Source of the DNA: Larix sibirica
Taxonomy: Eukaryota; Streptophyta; Pinopsida; Pinales; Pinaceae
Direction: 5' to 3'
NCBI GenBank assembly: GCA_004151065.3
Contig: NWUY0300032009.1
Coordinates: 1-20,016, forward strand
DNA: 20,016 nucleotides
Within the stretch, counting starts at the first letter, position 1; every line of letters begins with the position of its first letter. This document shows positions 1-9,359 of this stretch, in pieces. The position numbers and the translations under genes were made by a program. A model generated the notes under the pieces. It was not told where the DNA came from. It made no database searches and worked only from the letters and a program-made list of their open reading frames with translations.

Positions 1-57
1 ATTGCTCTGCAATCCTGTTTTTCTAACAGAAGATCAATACTGGAACTAAGGATAGAA

Positions 58-1030
58 ACAATTGAGGATTATTGGGATGATCAAGTAGTCTAAAAAATTG
101 CATCTCTTCTGAAATAATATGAAGAATTGTTTCCAAAAAGCTTCACAAAACTCAAGGGAAGTCAAGGAGACCAAGGAGAAATGAATATTGTATTGAAGTC
201 ATATGCAAATCCTATAAATCATTATCTATATCGGTTAAACCATTGGGTCAAACAAAATGTTAAAAATGAGATTGACCATATGTTGAATGTTGGCTTAATA
301 TTCCCAGTTGATGAATCTAAGTGGATCAATCCCATTGTGATACCGAGTAAGAAGGACACCGAGGATATATGGGTATGTGTCGATTATCATAGCCTAAATT
401 TTTCTTGTGTTCATAACCCCTTCATAATGCCTTTCAGCGATGTAGTGTTAGAATAAGTGGTGGGAAACAAAGCATATTATTTTACTGATGGATTCTCTAA
501 ATATCACTAGGTAAGGATTGTTGCAAAAGATAAAAAGAATTCCACATTTAGTACTAAATGGGTATCTTTTGTATATAATTTTATGTTATTTGGACTTAAG
601 AATGCATCAATAGTCTTCTAAAGAGTATTCATAGTTTCTTTCTACGTATTCCTTGACAATTTTTTGGAATATTATTTGGATGATTATACCATTTACAATA
701 TGCTCAAGGACCACGTTTCTCTCCTTTGTCTCATGTTGGAATGTTGTAAATAGATGGGTATCTCATTAAATCTATGGAAGTGCATATTATACATACCCTT
801 TGGTAACCTACTAGGACATATTGTCTGTAAGGATGGTGTGTTGGTCAACCCTGTGAAAATTGATTATGTTGTAAATATGCAGGTTCCAATGATAGTAAAG
901 CGCCTATGATCCACATTGGGTCATATCAGCTATTATCGAAGATTCATCCTCAACTATGCATCTATTTCTAGCCATTTGAAGAAACTGTTAAAGAAGACTG
1001 GGCTTTTCCAATGGAATGAATATTGCAGAA
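58..1030 (+). pseudogene. Element A reverse transcriptase (degenerate)
   Basis: This is the RT domain that copied element RNA into DNA. Reading frame 1 gives the pre-RT block (IEDYWDD, then YEELFPKSF), the fingers block around 325-420 (INPIVIPSKKD, then CVDYHSLN), the block FTDGFSKYH near 480-510, LFGLKNAS near 590 and the catalytic YLDD box at 673-684, whose two aspartates are intact. Downstream are LGHIVCKDG and STLGHISYYRRF, typical of the thumb and connection region. Stops interrupt the frame near 90, 115, 454, 510, 620, 750 and 908. The longest open piece (127-456, 109 codons) begins at TTG inside the domain and is not a real start. A one-base deletion near 1030 moves the frame into the RNase H part. 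Confidence 0.92.
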
Positions 1031-1500
1031 ATCATTGAACACGTTCAAGGAGAAAATGGTAAATTCCCCAATCCTTACATTTCCTGATTGGTAGAAGGAA
1101 TTACATATTCATGTAGATGCATCAGGGATCTCCCTGGGAGCTGTACTATCTCAACTCGATGAAGGTGAGATGGAACATCTCATATATTTTTCCAGCAAAA
1201 AACTATCACAAGAAGAGAGAAACTACACTACCACAAAATGGGAGGGATTTCCTATGATCTATGCATTATAGAAATTATTCCACTATCTTTTGGGAGGACC
1301 TTTCAAGTTCTTCATGGACCATTCTACTCTGAATAATTTGGTAAACAATCCAGTATTAGAAGGGAGAATCTATAGATGGTTACTATTTTTTTCAGGAATT
1401 CTCATTTGAAGTTATCATGAATCCCAAGAAACATAATCATGAACTGGGTCACTTGTCTCGCATTGACTCTATAGAATCCAATGGCAGAGTAGATGATCAG
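1031..1500 (+). pseudogene. Element A RNase H (degenerate)
   Basis: This is the RNase H domain that degrades the RNA strand of the RNA:DNA hybrid. In frame 3 it reads ILTFPDW, HIHVDASGISLGAVLSQ (first catalytic Asp at 1116-1118), IYFSSKKLSQEERNYTT, a Lys-Trp-Glu-Gly stretch holding the catalytic Glu, and FFMDHSTLNNLV (Asp at 1317-1319). A one-base gain in the T run near 1386-1393 returns the frame to 1, where FQEFSFEVI and HELGHLSRID follow. In this last block the final active-site Asp of the usual PDHLSR-type motif is Gly. Stops lie at about 1091 and 1270. Domain order and spacing match Ty3/gypsy. Confidence 0.9.
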
Positions 1501-1620
1501 TTACCATATGGTATATTATTTAGAGTGGAGGTAATCCCAGATCATATAAAATACAATGCACTGTCCCTCACTACAGGGAAGGATCCCAATGAGTTTTCTC
1601 CCATGCAGAAGAGACATTGA

Positions 1621-2800
1621 ATGGTAAGAGTGACAGAATACCAGTTGATTGTAGGACAACTGTATAAAATGTGTATTGATGGAATCTTCCACAGATGCAT
1701 ATTGGACCATGAGTGTGAAAGTGTATTATGGGAATGCCATGTTGGAGTTGCAGGAGGACACATTAGTGGAATGGATACATGTCAAAAGGTGTTACAAGTT
1801 GGATTGTGGTGGGCTACATTATTAAAAAAGGATAAGGAGTATGCAAGGAAATGTGATTTTTTTGAACATGTTGGTTGATTGCCACGTAGGGATGAACATA
1901 CATTGAATCCACTTTCATAATTGTAGCCTTATGAGAAATGGGAAATTGACTTCGTGGGAATGATTCATCGACCATCAAAGCATTCTAAAGTTCATTACAT
2001 TATTACCGTGACAAATTATTTAACCAAGTGGGCCCAAAATATAGTCATTCGAGACTACTCTACAAAAAAAATGAGCAGTTTATTTTTGAAAGCATTATAA
2101 ATAGCTTTGGGTTCCATAAGTCTCACGAGTGATCAAGGAAAACCTTTTATAAACAACACCATTGAAGAATTGAAAACTGAGTTTATAATTCAACACCATA
2201 AGAGCAGTTTGTATCATCCTCGGGAATTATTATGGCATGGTTTAAGCATTCAACAAGATTTTGGAGACAAGATTAACCAAATTCTATTGCACAAATAGGG
2301 ATGGTTGGGACAAGCAGATTTCAGCGATGCGGTGGTCCTATAGAGCTATTTCTAATATGCTTCACAAGCAAACTCATTTTCACTAGGTCTATGGGAGAGA
2401 AGTAGTGGTTCCAACTGAGTTCATTGTTTCAAGTCTCTACATTACAAACACAACCCAGATGATAGAGAATGAATCCATTGCAAAACATCTTGCAGAACTC
2501 ATGGAACATGAAAAACCTTGATTTCTAGTAGAATATCACACAACACTAGAAAACGGGAGATAGAATTCCTAGCAAAATTTCCACATCAAGAAGAAACAAT
2601 TTGTTATAGGTGATAAGCTTCTCTTGTATGAAAAGAACTTCATCAAGCATCCCAAAAAGTTACAAATGCATTAGCTAGGACATTTCTTTGTTGTAGAAAT
2701 TAAAGACTCAAGTACATTGAAGCTTGTGGAATTTGATGGGATTTTGAATCCTCGATGGGTGAATATCACACATATGAAACCCTTTGTTTATGACCAGTGA
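1621..2800 (+). pseudogene. Element A integrase (degenerate)
   Basis: This is the integrase that joined element DNA to the host chromosome. The N-terminal H2C2 zinc region is recognisable as CHVGVAGGHISG, GLWWATLLKKD and KCDFFEHVG; both His and the first Cys remain, while the second Cys of the CxxC pair is Phe. The core shows WEIDFVGMI (first catalytic Asp, 1948-1950) and SDQGKPF (second Asp, 2131-2133). The region of the third residue (YHPRELLWHG) has lost the normal PQxNGxxE pattern, so the DDE triad is broken. After a frameshift near 2290 the frame continues through VYGREVVVPTEF and NPRWVNITHMKPF to a stop at 2798-2800. Stops occur near 1876, 1918, 2098 and 2384. Confidence 0.92.
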
Positions 2801-3981
2801 TTCCACAAGATGCCACTCCTCCTTATGGGAGTGCATTAGTTAGGAGTTAGAGTTTGTTTTTTTTTCTTGTCTTTTGTTTGGTGATGTTTCTTTCCATGTC
2901 TTCAGTTTGTTTCTGTAGTTTATTTCAGTTGCATATTAGTAAGTACCATTGTGGTTGGGGAGGGCAAGTCATGGTAATCTTTGTCAGTATTTTGTTGCAG
3001 TAGTAAATCCATATTTTCTAATAGATCAAAATTTAGTTGCATGAAGCTGCAACCATACAACGGTTCATCATGGAAAAGTACAACTAGATCATCTCCATCA
3101 TAGCCCTTGCTTCCTAGCTATCCCACCCATACACTTCGCTAGCCATCATTACCCCAGTATCACATGTTTGATTCCCTAAACTGCTATCCTCGACTTTTGT
3201 GATGGCATTCATTAAAATCCCTTCCCCATACCCAGATCCCCAACACATCAATTTGTATCCAATCCAGGCCATGTGAATCGCCACCGCACTACAGTATTCC
3301 CGCTATATAATATGATGTAATACCATTTTTCATCCACATTTATTTGCCCATGCCTCATTTTGTTGTAGCCTTGCAGATAGTATTTCCGCCCCCTTTTCCC
3401 ACTCCCTTATTTCTATATGAGATACTTTTCTTGTGTAATATTTTCTTAGTCGTCCCTACACCAAGCACCCCATTGATATCTCCCAAGCCCCGTTCGCATT
3501 TTCTAAAAACTTTCATGCCCCACGCCCATCAGGAACACCAAAGCTCACATTTTTTGAACTTTTCGAGAGATCTTGATGTTCTGACAATGAGGATTTCTTC
3601 TAGGATTCCTTCTACATCTCACACTGTCAAACCCCCTTTGGCCACTGCTAAATAATATGGGATTTTGACATAGGGATGCCCCACAGTTCAGGACATAACC
3701 ATTCCCAACCATTCCCATCTCTAGGTCGAGTGCTCATGCTTAATACTGTTTTTTTTTACCCATGGATGCTCAATAAACCACCTTCGGGTGTCTGGTCACT
3801 TGTTGAACATGGAGACAGTGGCTTTCTAGTAATAATGGGATCCTTGAGAATGAATATTATAAAGATGAAAAATCATTTTCCATGGTAGGTGGGTTGTTTT
3901 CTTTTTAGCAAGATTTTTTTCTATGATCAACATTTGGTATTTTTTTTATCTCTGGCATAACTTAAAAATAGGATAAATACT

Positions 3982-4026
3982 AATGTTGTTTAGTACTAGA
4001 AGTGCTACGACAATGTTGTTTAGTAC
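3982..4026. repeat. Two copies of a 15-bp motif, period 30 bp
   Basis: The motif AATGTTGTTTAGTAC occurs at 3982-3996 and again at 4012-4026 without mismatch, 30 bp apart. It lies in the non-coding stretch after element A. The short spacing suggests a small local duplication whose intervening bases have diverged. Confidence 0.75.
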
Positions 4027-4161
4027 CAAAGATTCCTTCTTCATTTAAAGGAACAACAATTGAACAAGTTCAAGAATCTATCACGAAGTAGAGTTGACTT
4101 GAGGGTGATTCATCATTTATGGTTATGTATTTTTTGGCTCCTTCATTTTGAATTAGGCCAA

Positions 4162-4197
4162 GGAAGTAGTGGAAGTAGAGGAAGTAGCGGAAAGCAC
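4162..4197. repeat. 9-bp tandem repeat, about four copies
   Basis: GGAAGTAGT, GGAAGTAGA, GGAAGTAGC and GGAAAGCAC follow each other directly. Three copies differ only in the last base and the fourth is degenerate. It is a purine-rich minisatellite-like patch; because the unit is a multiple of three it keeps an opposite-strand frame open without implying a gene. Confidence 0.8.
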
Positions 4198-4854
4198 CAG
4201 AAGTTGCGAAAGTAAGGTAACAACCGCAACCGTTTGGACGTGTTTCGTACATAGTGTGCAAGTATAAACGTATGTGAAAGATGAAGAGGAAAAAAGGAGA
4301 AGAAGAGAGCTCATGAGAGAGTTTAGAGCTAAGAAGGTTCAAACATCAGAAGAGTCAATTGTAGAAAGAGACATCCAAATCTATATTATGGGTTTTGTAA
4401 TGGGTTTTGGGGGTTCTATTATGTTCCGTGATGGTTAATTATGTGGTGAATGTGAAGCCTGAGGTCGTGATATTGTTTTTGTAATGACAATATGATGAAA
4501 GAGGTTGTTTGTATCCCCTTAAATTTTGCATTGAATATGTTTCTATAATGTTTATACTCTTATGATGGTTTCTTTCTGCTTAACATTATTTATTTCAATG
4601 GAAATGATGAATATGTTTAAGTATTATTGTGATATGATGAATGCTATTGTAATGTTCACTTTTCTAAAACCCCATTACAACCATACAATTAACTAATCCC
4701 TACTCTATGTCGGTGTTGGTTGTGCTTTGAGTGAGACCTTCCCGCTTAAGGGCATTGAAAATTTTAGAACACTAGACTACATTGACACCCTTTTGTTCGC
4801 CTATGCTTAAGAAACTTGGTCTACATTTTGCACCAACATATTTCAGGGAACTAC

Positions 4855-5580
4855 TTCATTCCGAATGTCGAATTAATAAAGTTTTATGGAACATATGTGT
4901 TTACATGGGTCAACCAAATAGAGAAATTATTTGAATTGCATAATATCATGGATGATAAACAAATTATTTCCGTATCTACATTGTAGTTTAAGATAAAAAG
5001 ATATCAATGGTATCAATGGGTAGTTCATAGGAATCCTCCTTATCATTATACTTGGATTCTATTTAGAAGAGACCTAGAAGTTGAAAATGGTGATTTTTGG
5101 GAACACGATTACTTTAGTTATTTGATACGAATCAAGCTCTTAGTTGATGTGAAATATTATAATTTAGAATTTCAAATATTATCCATAAGCATAAATAACA
5201 TAAGTGACCAACATTTGTTAGAAGCTTATAAGGGTGGATTAAGGAAGACATTAAACATGATATTTTCTTAAAAAAACCTGAAAATGTTATGAAAACTATG
5301 GAATATTCTTTTCATATTCGAGAAAAAAATAAGGCTACATAAAATTCTACAATTGGAACATATGGAGGAAAAAGAGACATAAGTTTTCCTCATAGAGAAA
5401 CCCTACCTAAACCTACTCTAATATCACAACAGGAAATGGATGAAAAAATAGAAAAATGACTGTTTTGGTTGTAGTAGCGAGAATGGTTTAAAGGGAACAC
5501 ATGTTAAAAAACTAAATTCTTCACTTTGAAGAATAATGAGGAGGAGGAAATAAATGCACTAGTAGAAATTGGTGAGGAAT
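4855..5580 (+). pseudogene. Element B gag (degenerate), with zinc-knuckle remnant
   Basis: This is the capsid-forming gag region. One frame reads KFYGTYVFTWVNQIEKLF, then ELHNIMDDKQIIS, KIKRYQWYQW and WILFRRDLEVENGDFWEHD, the usual pattern of plant Ty3/gypsy gag with its WxxxxExxF-like core. Further on, HLLEAYKGGLRK-type and MEYSFHIREKNKAT sequences match the gag C-terminal half. Near 5456-5510 the frame reads LFWL, two stops, REWFKGNT and Cys. This is what remains of a CCHC zinc knuckle: only the last Cys is left, the first Cys is Trp, the second a stop and the His is Asn. Several stops and at least one frameshift break the gene. The start codon was not identified. Confidence 0.8.
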
Positions 5581-5689
5581 AACTTTTGAACAAACAAAAT
5601 CAAGCAATATGTGTCGAAATTATGCACAACATAAATCTACGATGACGTGAAATATTAATTCATGCCTTGGAAGGTGTGTCAACACCCGA

Positions 5690-5900
5690 AACCTTAATAT
5701 TCTAGGTTACATTAAGAAGAAGAGGTTTGTAGTGCTAATCAATTCAGGAAGTACACATAATTTCATTGATAAAAAATTAGCACAGTGTATCAATTATTTG
5801 TTTATCCAGTGACAAATGTTTAAGTATTAGTTGCTAATGGGGGAAGTATTGATTGAGCATGGAAATTACATAACATTAAAATTAGTATGGAAGGTTGTCA
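5690..5900 (+). pseudogene. Element B aspartic protease remnant
   Basis: The protease would cut the polyprotein into mature proteins. The active-site block reads VLINSGSTHNFID at 5732-5770, matching the retropepsin consensus DSGATHNFI. The catalytic Asp is replaced by Asn (codon AAT at 5741-5743), which alone would inactivate the enzyme. The flanking context is right: it follows the zinc-knuckle remnant and precedes the protease-RT linker. Frame breaks occur on both sides. Confidence 0.8.
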
Positions 5901-6590
5901 TATATCAAGCCCCATGCATGTTATTCTCGTTGGAGCAGTAGATGTTGTTATAGAGATTCAATAGTTGAGATCCTTGGGTACAATTTATACAACTATAATG
6001 AATTATTCATAAGATTCGAATCAGTAGGAATTCAATATGAACTCAAAGGGCTAAAAATTCCACCCTCGCATATCATCAACTCTCATAGAATGGAAAAACT
6101 ACTAAGGGTTTGTAGTGGATATATTGCTAGAATTTACTCTATGGAAGTGAAGCATGAAGATGAAAATATTTCAGATGACTTAAAATGTACTGTGGAAAAG
6201 TACCATAGAGTCTACCAAGATATTCCTAAAGGACTTCCTTCATCTAGAGATCATGAACATCAAATTGAATGCATTCATGGAAGTACTCCTCCTAATAAAA
6301 GGCCTTATATATATCCACATCAACAAAAAGGGGAGATTGTGAAAATGGTACAAGACGTGTTGGATGAAGGTATTATTCATCCAAGAAGGAGTTCCTTTTC
6401 AACACCAGTAGTAATGTTCAAAAGAAAGGATAATGCCTAGAGAATGTGCCATGATTAGAAATATCTAAATAAAATCACCATCACAGATAATTTTCTCATC
6501 CCAAGGATATTGATGAGCTATAAGATGAGCTTCATGAAGTGACTTACTTCACAAATTTGATCTGAAATTACGACATCCATAACCCTTCGA
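5895..6590 (+). pseudogene. Element B protease-RT linker and truncated reverse transcriptase
   Basis: A 181-codon open stretch (5895-6440) reads the linker and start of RT: NYNELFIRFESVGIQYELKG, IINSHRMEKLLR, KYHRVYQDIPKGLPSSRDHE, GSTPPNKRPYIYPHQQKGEI and the fingers block STPVVMFKRKD. After a stop at 6438-6440 (where a Trp codon is expected) the same frame gives degenerate forms of RMCVDY and LNKITI, then DELHEVTYFTN and KFDLKLRHP. RT homology stops abruptly there, before the palm. The YxDD box, thumb and RNase H are absent, and integrase sequence begins within about 20 bp. The long open stretch inside a dead element is probably chance survival. Confidence 0.88.
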
Positions 6591-7640
6591 TGGAAGGACA
6601 TTCAATTTTACTTAAAAATTATCAAAGAATCAAAAAATAGTTTTCTAGGGAAGGAATGAAGAAAGATATGCAAACATATGTAAGAGAATGCTAGTTGTAC
6701 CAAAGAAATAAAGTTGAGACAACCAAGCCTCTAGGGCTATTTTAGCCTTTTCACATACCTAATCAAAGATGGGAAGAGATATCGATGGACTTCATTAGAA
6801 ATATACCAAAATCACAATATAAGGATGTCATTTTTGTGATTGTGGATTGACTCAGAAAATATGCACATTTTTGTGGAATTCAAAGTTCACATACTGCAAG
6901 CCAAGTGGCCAAAGTGTTCATGAAGAAAATTCATAGACTTCATGGATTTTCTAAACTAATCATCAGTGATAGAGGTCCAAAATTCACAAGAAAGTTTTGG
7001 AAAGTGTTATGGAATATCATGAGAACAACGTTGGCTATGAGTTCAACATATCACCCACAAACAGATGGACAAATAGAAATTGTTAACAAATGTTTAGAAG
7101 GTTATCTCTGTTTTTTGTTGTTGGGAAAAACAATCTCAATGGGTTAAGTGGATTCCTTTATCATAATGGTGGTATAATACCACCTATCACACATCTAAAA
7201 AGACGACTCCATTTGAATCTCTTTATGGTTATCCAACTTCTAATGGTAAATCATTTTTGCAAGATAATTCCAAAGTACATGTAGTGGATGCACATATGGA
7301 AAAAACTAAATAATCTTTGTAAATCCTTAATGAAAACCACCATGTGCCCCAGAATAGGATGAAGCAACAATCATATCAATATAGATGTGAAAGACAATCT
7401 GAGGAGGTTGATTGGGTATATTTGAGGCTACAACCTTATAAGCAATCTAATATCTAACCGGAGAAGAATAAAAATAAGCTCCAAAATTTTATGGACCTTA
7501 CAAGATTATTCACATGATTGGAGAAGTGGCCTATGCACTAGATTTTACTTCCATCTGCATTCATAAGTTCTTTCATGTATCTTGCTTGAAAAAGGTTTTG
7601 AGACATACTTTGTCAGTACAAATGTAACTCCTCAAATTAG
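6590..7640 (+). pseudogene. Element B integrase (degenerate, catalytic triad still present)
   Basis: Frame 2 reads EGHS, LKNYQRIKK, GMKKDMQTYVREC, QRNKVETTKPLGLF, RWEEISMDFIRNIPKSQ, KYAHFCGIQSSHTASQVAK, LIISDRGPKF and STYHPQTDGQIEIVNKCLEG. The DD35E residues are all present: Asp 6788-6790, Asp 6968-6970 and Glu 7076-7078, with 35 residues between the last two. In the zinc region the second Cys of CxxC is Tyr. Stops lie near 6638, 6682, 6744 and 6848. After a frame break near 7147, the C-terminal part (WYNTTYH-like, TPFESLYGYP, WVYLRLQPYKQ, KFFHVSCLKKV) runs on across other frames to about 7600. This C-terminal region is the usual GPF/Y-type segment preceding a chromodomain. Confidence 0.92.
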
Positions 7641-7649
7641 ATAAAAAAG

Positions 7650-7878
7650 GAAGTTGATTTTGGAACCAGAAAAAATTAATGATAGATGTTCTCTATCTTT
7701 TCAAAATAGAACCATTATGGAGCACCTAATCAAGTGGAAGAATATGATGCTAGAAGAAGCTACATGGGAAGATGAGTAATTCATGAAGAAACACCCTCAA
7801 TTACAAGATTTGAGGGAAAAGCTTTTTAAAGAGGGGGCTACATTAAGCCCTAACCATAATCCATTGTTATTATATTAG
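7650..7878 (+). pseudogene. Element B chromodomain remnant
   Basis: Chromodomains at the integrase C-terminus of chromoviruses direct insertion to marked chromatin. The frame beginning at 7720 reads EHLIKWKNMMLEEATWEDE, a stop where one residue is expected, then FMKKHPQLQDLREKLFKEG. The aromatic and acidic core (IKWKN and ATWEDE) is a close match to plant chromovirus chromodomains. The preceding LEPEKIND and NRTIM also fit. The frame ends at a stop at 7876-7878, inside the presumed LTR. One internal stop makes it non-functional. Confidence 0.85.
7828..7838 (+). other. Polypurine tract of element B (second-strand primer)
   Basis: AAAGAGGGGGC lies at the end of the chromodomain frame, exactly where chromoviruses keep the polypurine tract that primes plus-strand DNA synthesis. 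The 3' LTR would then begin at about 7839 with TACATTAAGCCC; the expected TG start may have decayed to TA. The LTR start is inference. Confidence 0.6.
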
Positions 7879-7991
7879 TTATTTTTAGGATTGCTCACTA
7901 TTAGGTCACATAATGATAAAAAAGATTCATTTGTATAATTGTATTGTCTTGTTTTTTGTATTTTCTACATTGTAGAAGGAGGTTTCCCCTC

Positions 7992-8055
7992 CAAGAATCT
8001 TTTATTCATCTATTTATTCATTCTCAAGAATCTTTTTATTCATCTCTTTTATTCA
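7992..8055. repeat. Tandem repeat, about 34 bp, two copies
   Basis: CAAGAATCTTTTATTCATC and its continuation TATTTATTCATTCT are followed directly by CAAGAATCTTTTTATTCATC and TCTTTTATTCATTCT, then by a partial third CAAGAA. Copies differ by small T-run indels. It lies in the presumed 3' LTR of element B, just after a short inverted repeat (GGAGGTTTCCCCTCC, 7978-7992). Confidence 0.8.
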
Positions 8056-8305
8056 TTCTCAAGAAATAGGATTACTCATTCTTATTTTATGCTCTTTAGA
8101 GAATTTTATGCATAACATTAAAACCATATAATATTAAATTTCACATATAATTGATTATTTTACATTTACAAAGTTTAAAAATCAATTTTTAATTTTCACA
8201 ATATGTATTTAATATTTAAATTTTATAGAGTTTTAATAAAAATTTACAAATAGTTTAATAGTTTAAAAATAAATGAAAACCTTAAATAATTTTACTAGAA
8301 AGTAC

Positions 8306-8425
8306 ATTTAACCCACTTGCGAGAAGGATAGGATAACTGGAAAGTAATACAACTCGCTGACATAGATTTAACCCACTTGCGCACAAGGATAGGATAACTC
8401 GAAAGTAATACAACTGGCTTACATA
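8306..8425. repeat. Tandem repeat, 60-61 bp, two copies
   Basis: Copy 1 (about 8306-8365) and copy 2 (8366-8425) share ATTTAACCCACTTGCG, AAGGATAGGATAACT and GAAAGTAATACAACT in the same order with few substitutions and one indel. The repeat is less AT-rich than its surroundings. No coding role is visible. Confidence 0.88.
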
Positions 8426-8806
8426 TAATTCATTACTCCTCTAGATTATATCTTTATTTATCATAAATTTATAAAAAATATATTTTAATAAAAAATATTT
8501 ATATTCATTGTATATGAAATTAAAATACACATGTGACTATCTTAACAATCTTTTTCAGCATCCTCGACAAACATACATTATACAATCTTTGTAGACTCCA
8601 CATATGTAGCTTTCCCATTTATTTTAAAAATATTCTTTGCATCCATAAAATTAAAATAGTAAACCAGACAACGCCCTCTCCCGACAAAAACATATTAAAA
8701 TATCCTTTCAACTTTGCATCTAAAGAGCTTTCATAATTTGAAATTAGAGCCACTCATGTAAACTTCATCTCAAAGAAGATTCGCTCTTACAAGAATACAT
8801 CTTCCT

Positions 8807-8973
8807 AGATAGCTAATTGGCTTTTGGCTTTTGTTTGGATTCCTTATAAATATCATTAAAGAATAGATAGCTAATTGGCTTTTGGCTTTTGTTTGGATTC
8901 CTTATAAATATCATATAAGAATAGATAACTAATTGGCTTTTGTTTGGATTCTTTATAAATATCATTAAAGAAT
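8807..8973. repeat. Tandem repeat, 58 bp, three copies
   Basis: Copies lie at 8807-8864, 8865-8922 and 8923-8973. Each begins AGATAGCTAATTGGCTTTT (AGATAACT in the third), continues TTGTTTGGATTCCTTATAAA and ends TATCATTAAAGAAT. The first two are 58 bp; the third is 51 bp because it lost a 7-bp GGCTTTT sub-repeat. The copies are more alike than the surrounding retroelement ruins, so the duplication is probably younger than those. Confidence 0.93.
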
Positions 8974-9359
8974 AGGTCATCAAAACTTCTTTTTACTTCC
9001 AACACTTATTCATATTTAGGATTACTAGCATATTTTTTTAATTATGCATGTATTATTTAATGAGTCCATGAACATCTTTGAATATCTAAATACATGTAAG
9101 TAGTATTTTCCCTTTTGTTGGTCGTGGTTTTTAAGAAGTGAAAAAAAAACATAAAACCAGGGGGTATTCCTTTTCCAACAACATAATTTAAAGAAATAAA
9201 GTGTAGACTCAAAGAAAACAATACTCCCTCCCCCACATATACATGGGGTTCTTTGGCATCACATGTGCTTTATCATAATATAAGAACTCGATGGAGATTT
9301 TCCTTGAGCATGATTATGTGAGCAACTTGTGCGAGGGTTAGGTAAAGACCTTGAAACAT

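Larger units (their letters stand above)
1..2840 (+). mobile_element. Element A: decayed Ty3/gypsy LTR retrotransposon, 3' part
   Basis: The + strand carries, in order, reverse transcriptase, RNase H and integrase homology, which is the Ty3/gypsy order (integrase last). The gag and protease parts and the 5' LTR lie before the window. The polyprotein is readable in frame 1 to about 1030, frame 3 to about 1390, frame 1 to about 2290 and then frame 2 to a stop at 2798-2800, so at least three frameshifts and many in-frame stops separate the pieces. No chromodomain follows the integrase, so it is probably a non-chromovirus lineage; this assignment is an inference. The end at 2840 is approximate because the 3' LTR boundary was not found. 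Confidence 0.9.
2801..4840. other. Non-coding stretch, probable 3' UTR and LTR remains of element A
   Basis: No recognisable protein is encoded here. Open frames such as 3344-3655 and 3676-3888 on + and 4070-4342 on - are low-complexity and match nothing I know. The stretch starts with a T-rich run just after the element A integrase, as expected for a 3' untranslated region. A purine run GGGGAGGG near 2957-2964 could be a polypurine tract but is weak. Bases 3060-3560 are unusually C/pyrimidine-rich on the + strand, and 4260-4330 is purine-rich. A 3' LTR of A, and possibly a 5' LTR of element B, should lie here, but neither the TG...CA ends nor a tRNA primer-binding site could be identified. 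Confidence 0.45.
4840..7840 (+). mobile_element. Element B: decayed, internally deleted Ty3/gypsy chromovirus
   Basis: The + strand carries gag, protease, the beginning of reverse transcriptase, integrase and a chromodomain, followed by a polypurine tract at 7828-7838. The terminal chromodomain places it among the chromoviruses. The protein pieces resemble the chromovirus families common in conifers, but that resemblance is from memory and not computed. The RT catalytic core, all of RNase H and the very start of the integrase are missing between about 6570 and 6595. All coding parts contain stops and frameshifts. The 5' boundary is set by the first recognisable gag sequence, and no convincing LTR pair was found. 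Confidence 0.9.

Noticed and set aside
2950-2970. Purine run GGTTGGGGAGGGCAAG as polypurine tract of element A
   Set aside because: No convincing LTR start follows and the run is interrupted; kept only as a weak possibility.
3344-3655. 103-codon + strand frame, hydrophobic start followed by Pro/Ser-rich tail, resembling a secreted plant peptide
   Set aside because: Low-complexity pyrimidine-rich DNA gives Pro/Ser/Leu-rich translation by default; there is no recognised motif and the location is within probable LTR remains.
4690-4850. tRNA primer-binding site upstream of element B gag
   Set aside because: No sequence resembling the 3' end complement of initiator methionine or other common plant primer tRNAs was found.
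7842-8100. 3' LTR of element B with a matching 5' LTR before gag
   Set aside because: I compared the distinctive stretches (TTGTAGAAGGAGGTTTCCCC, AAGCCCTAACC) with 3900-4840 by eye and found no matching copy, so an LTR pair is not claimed.
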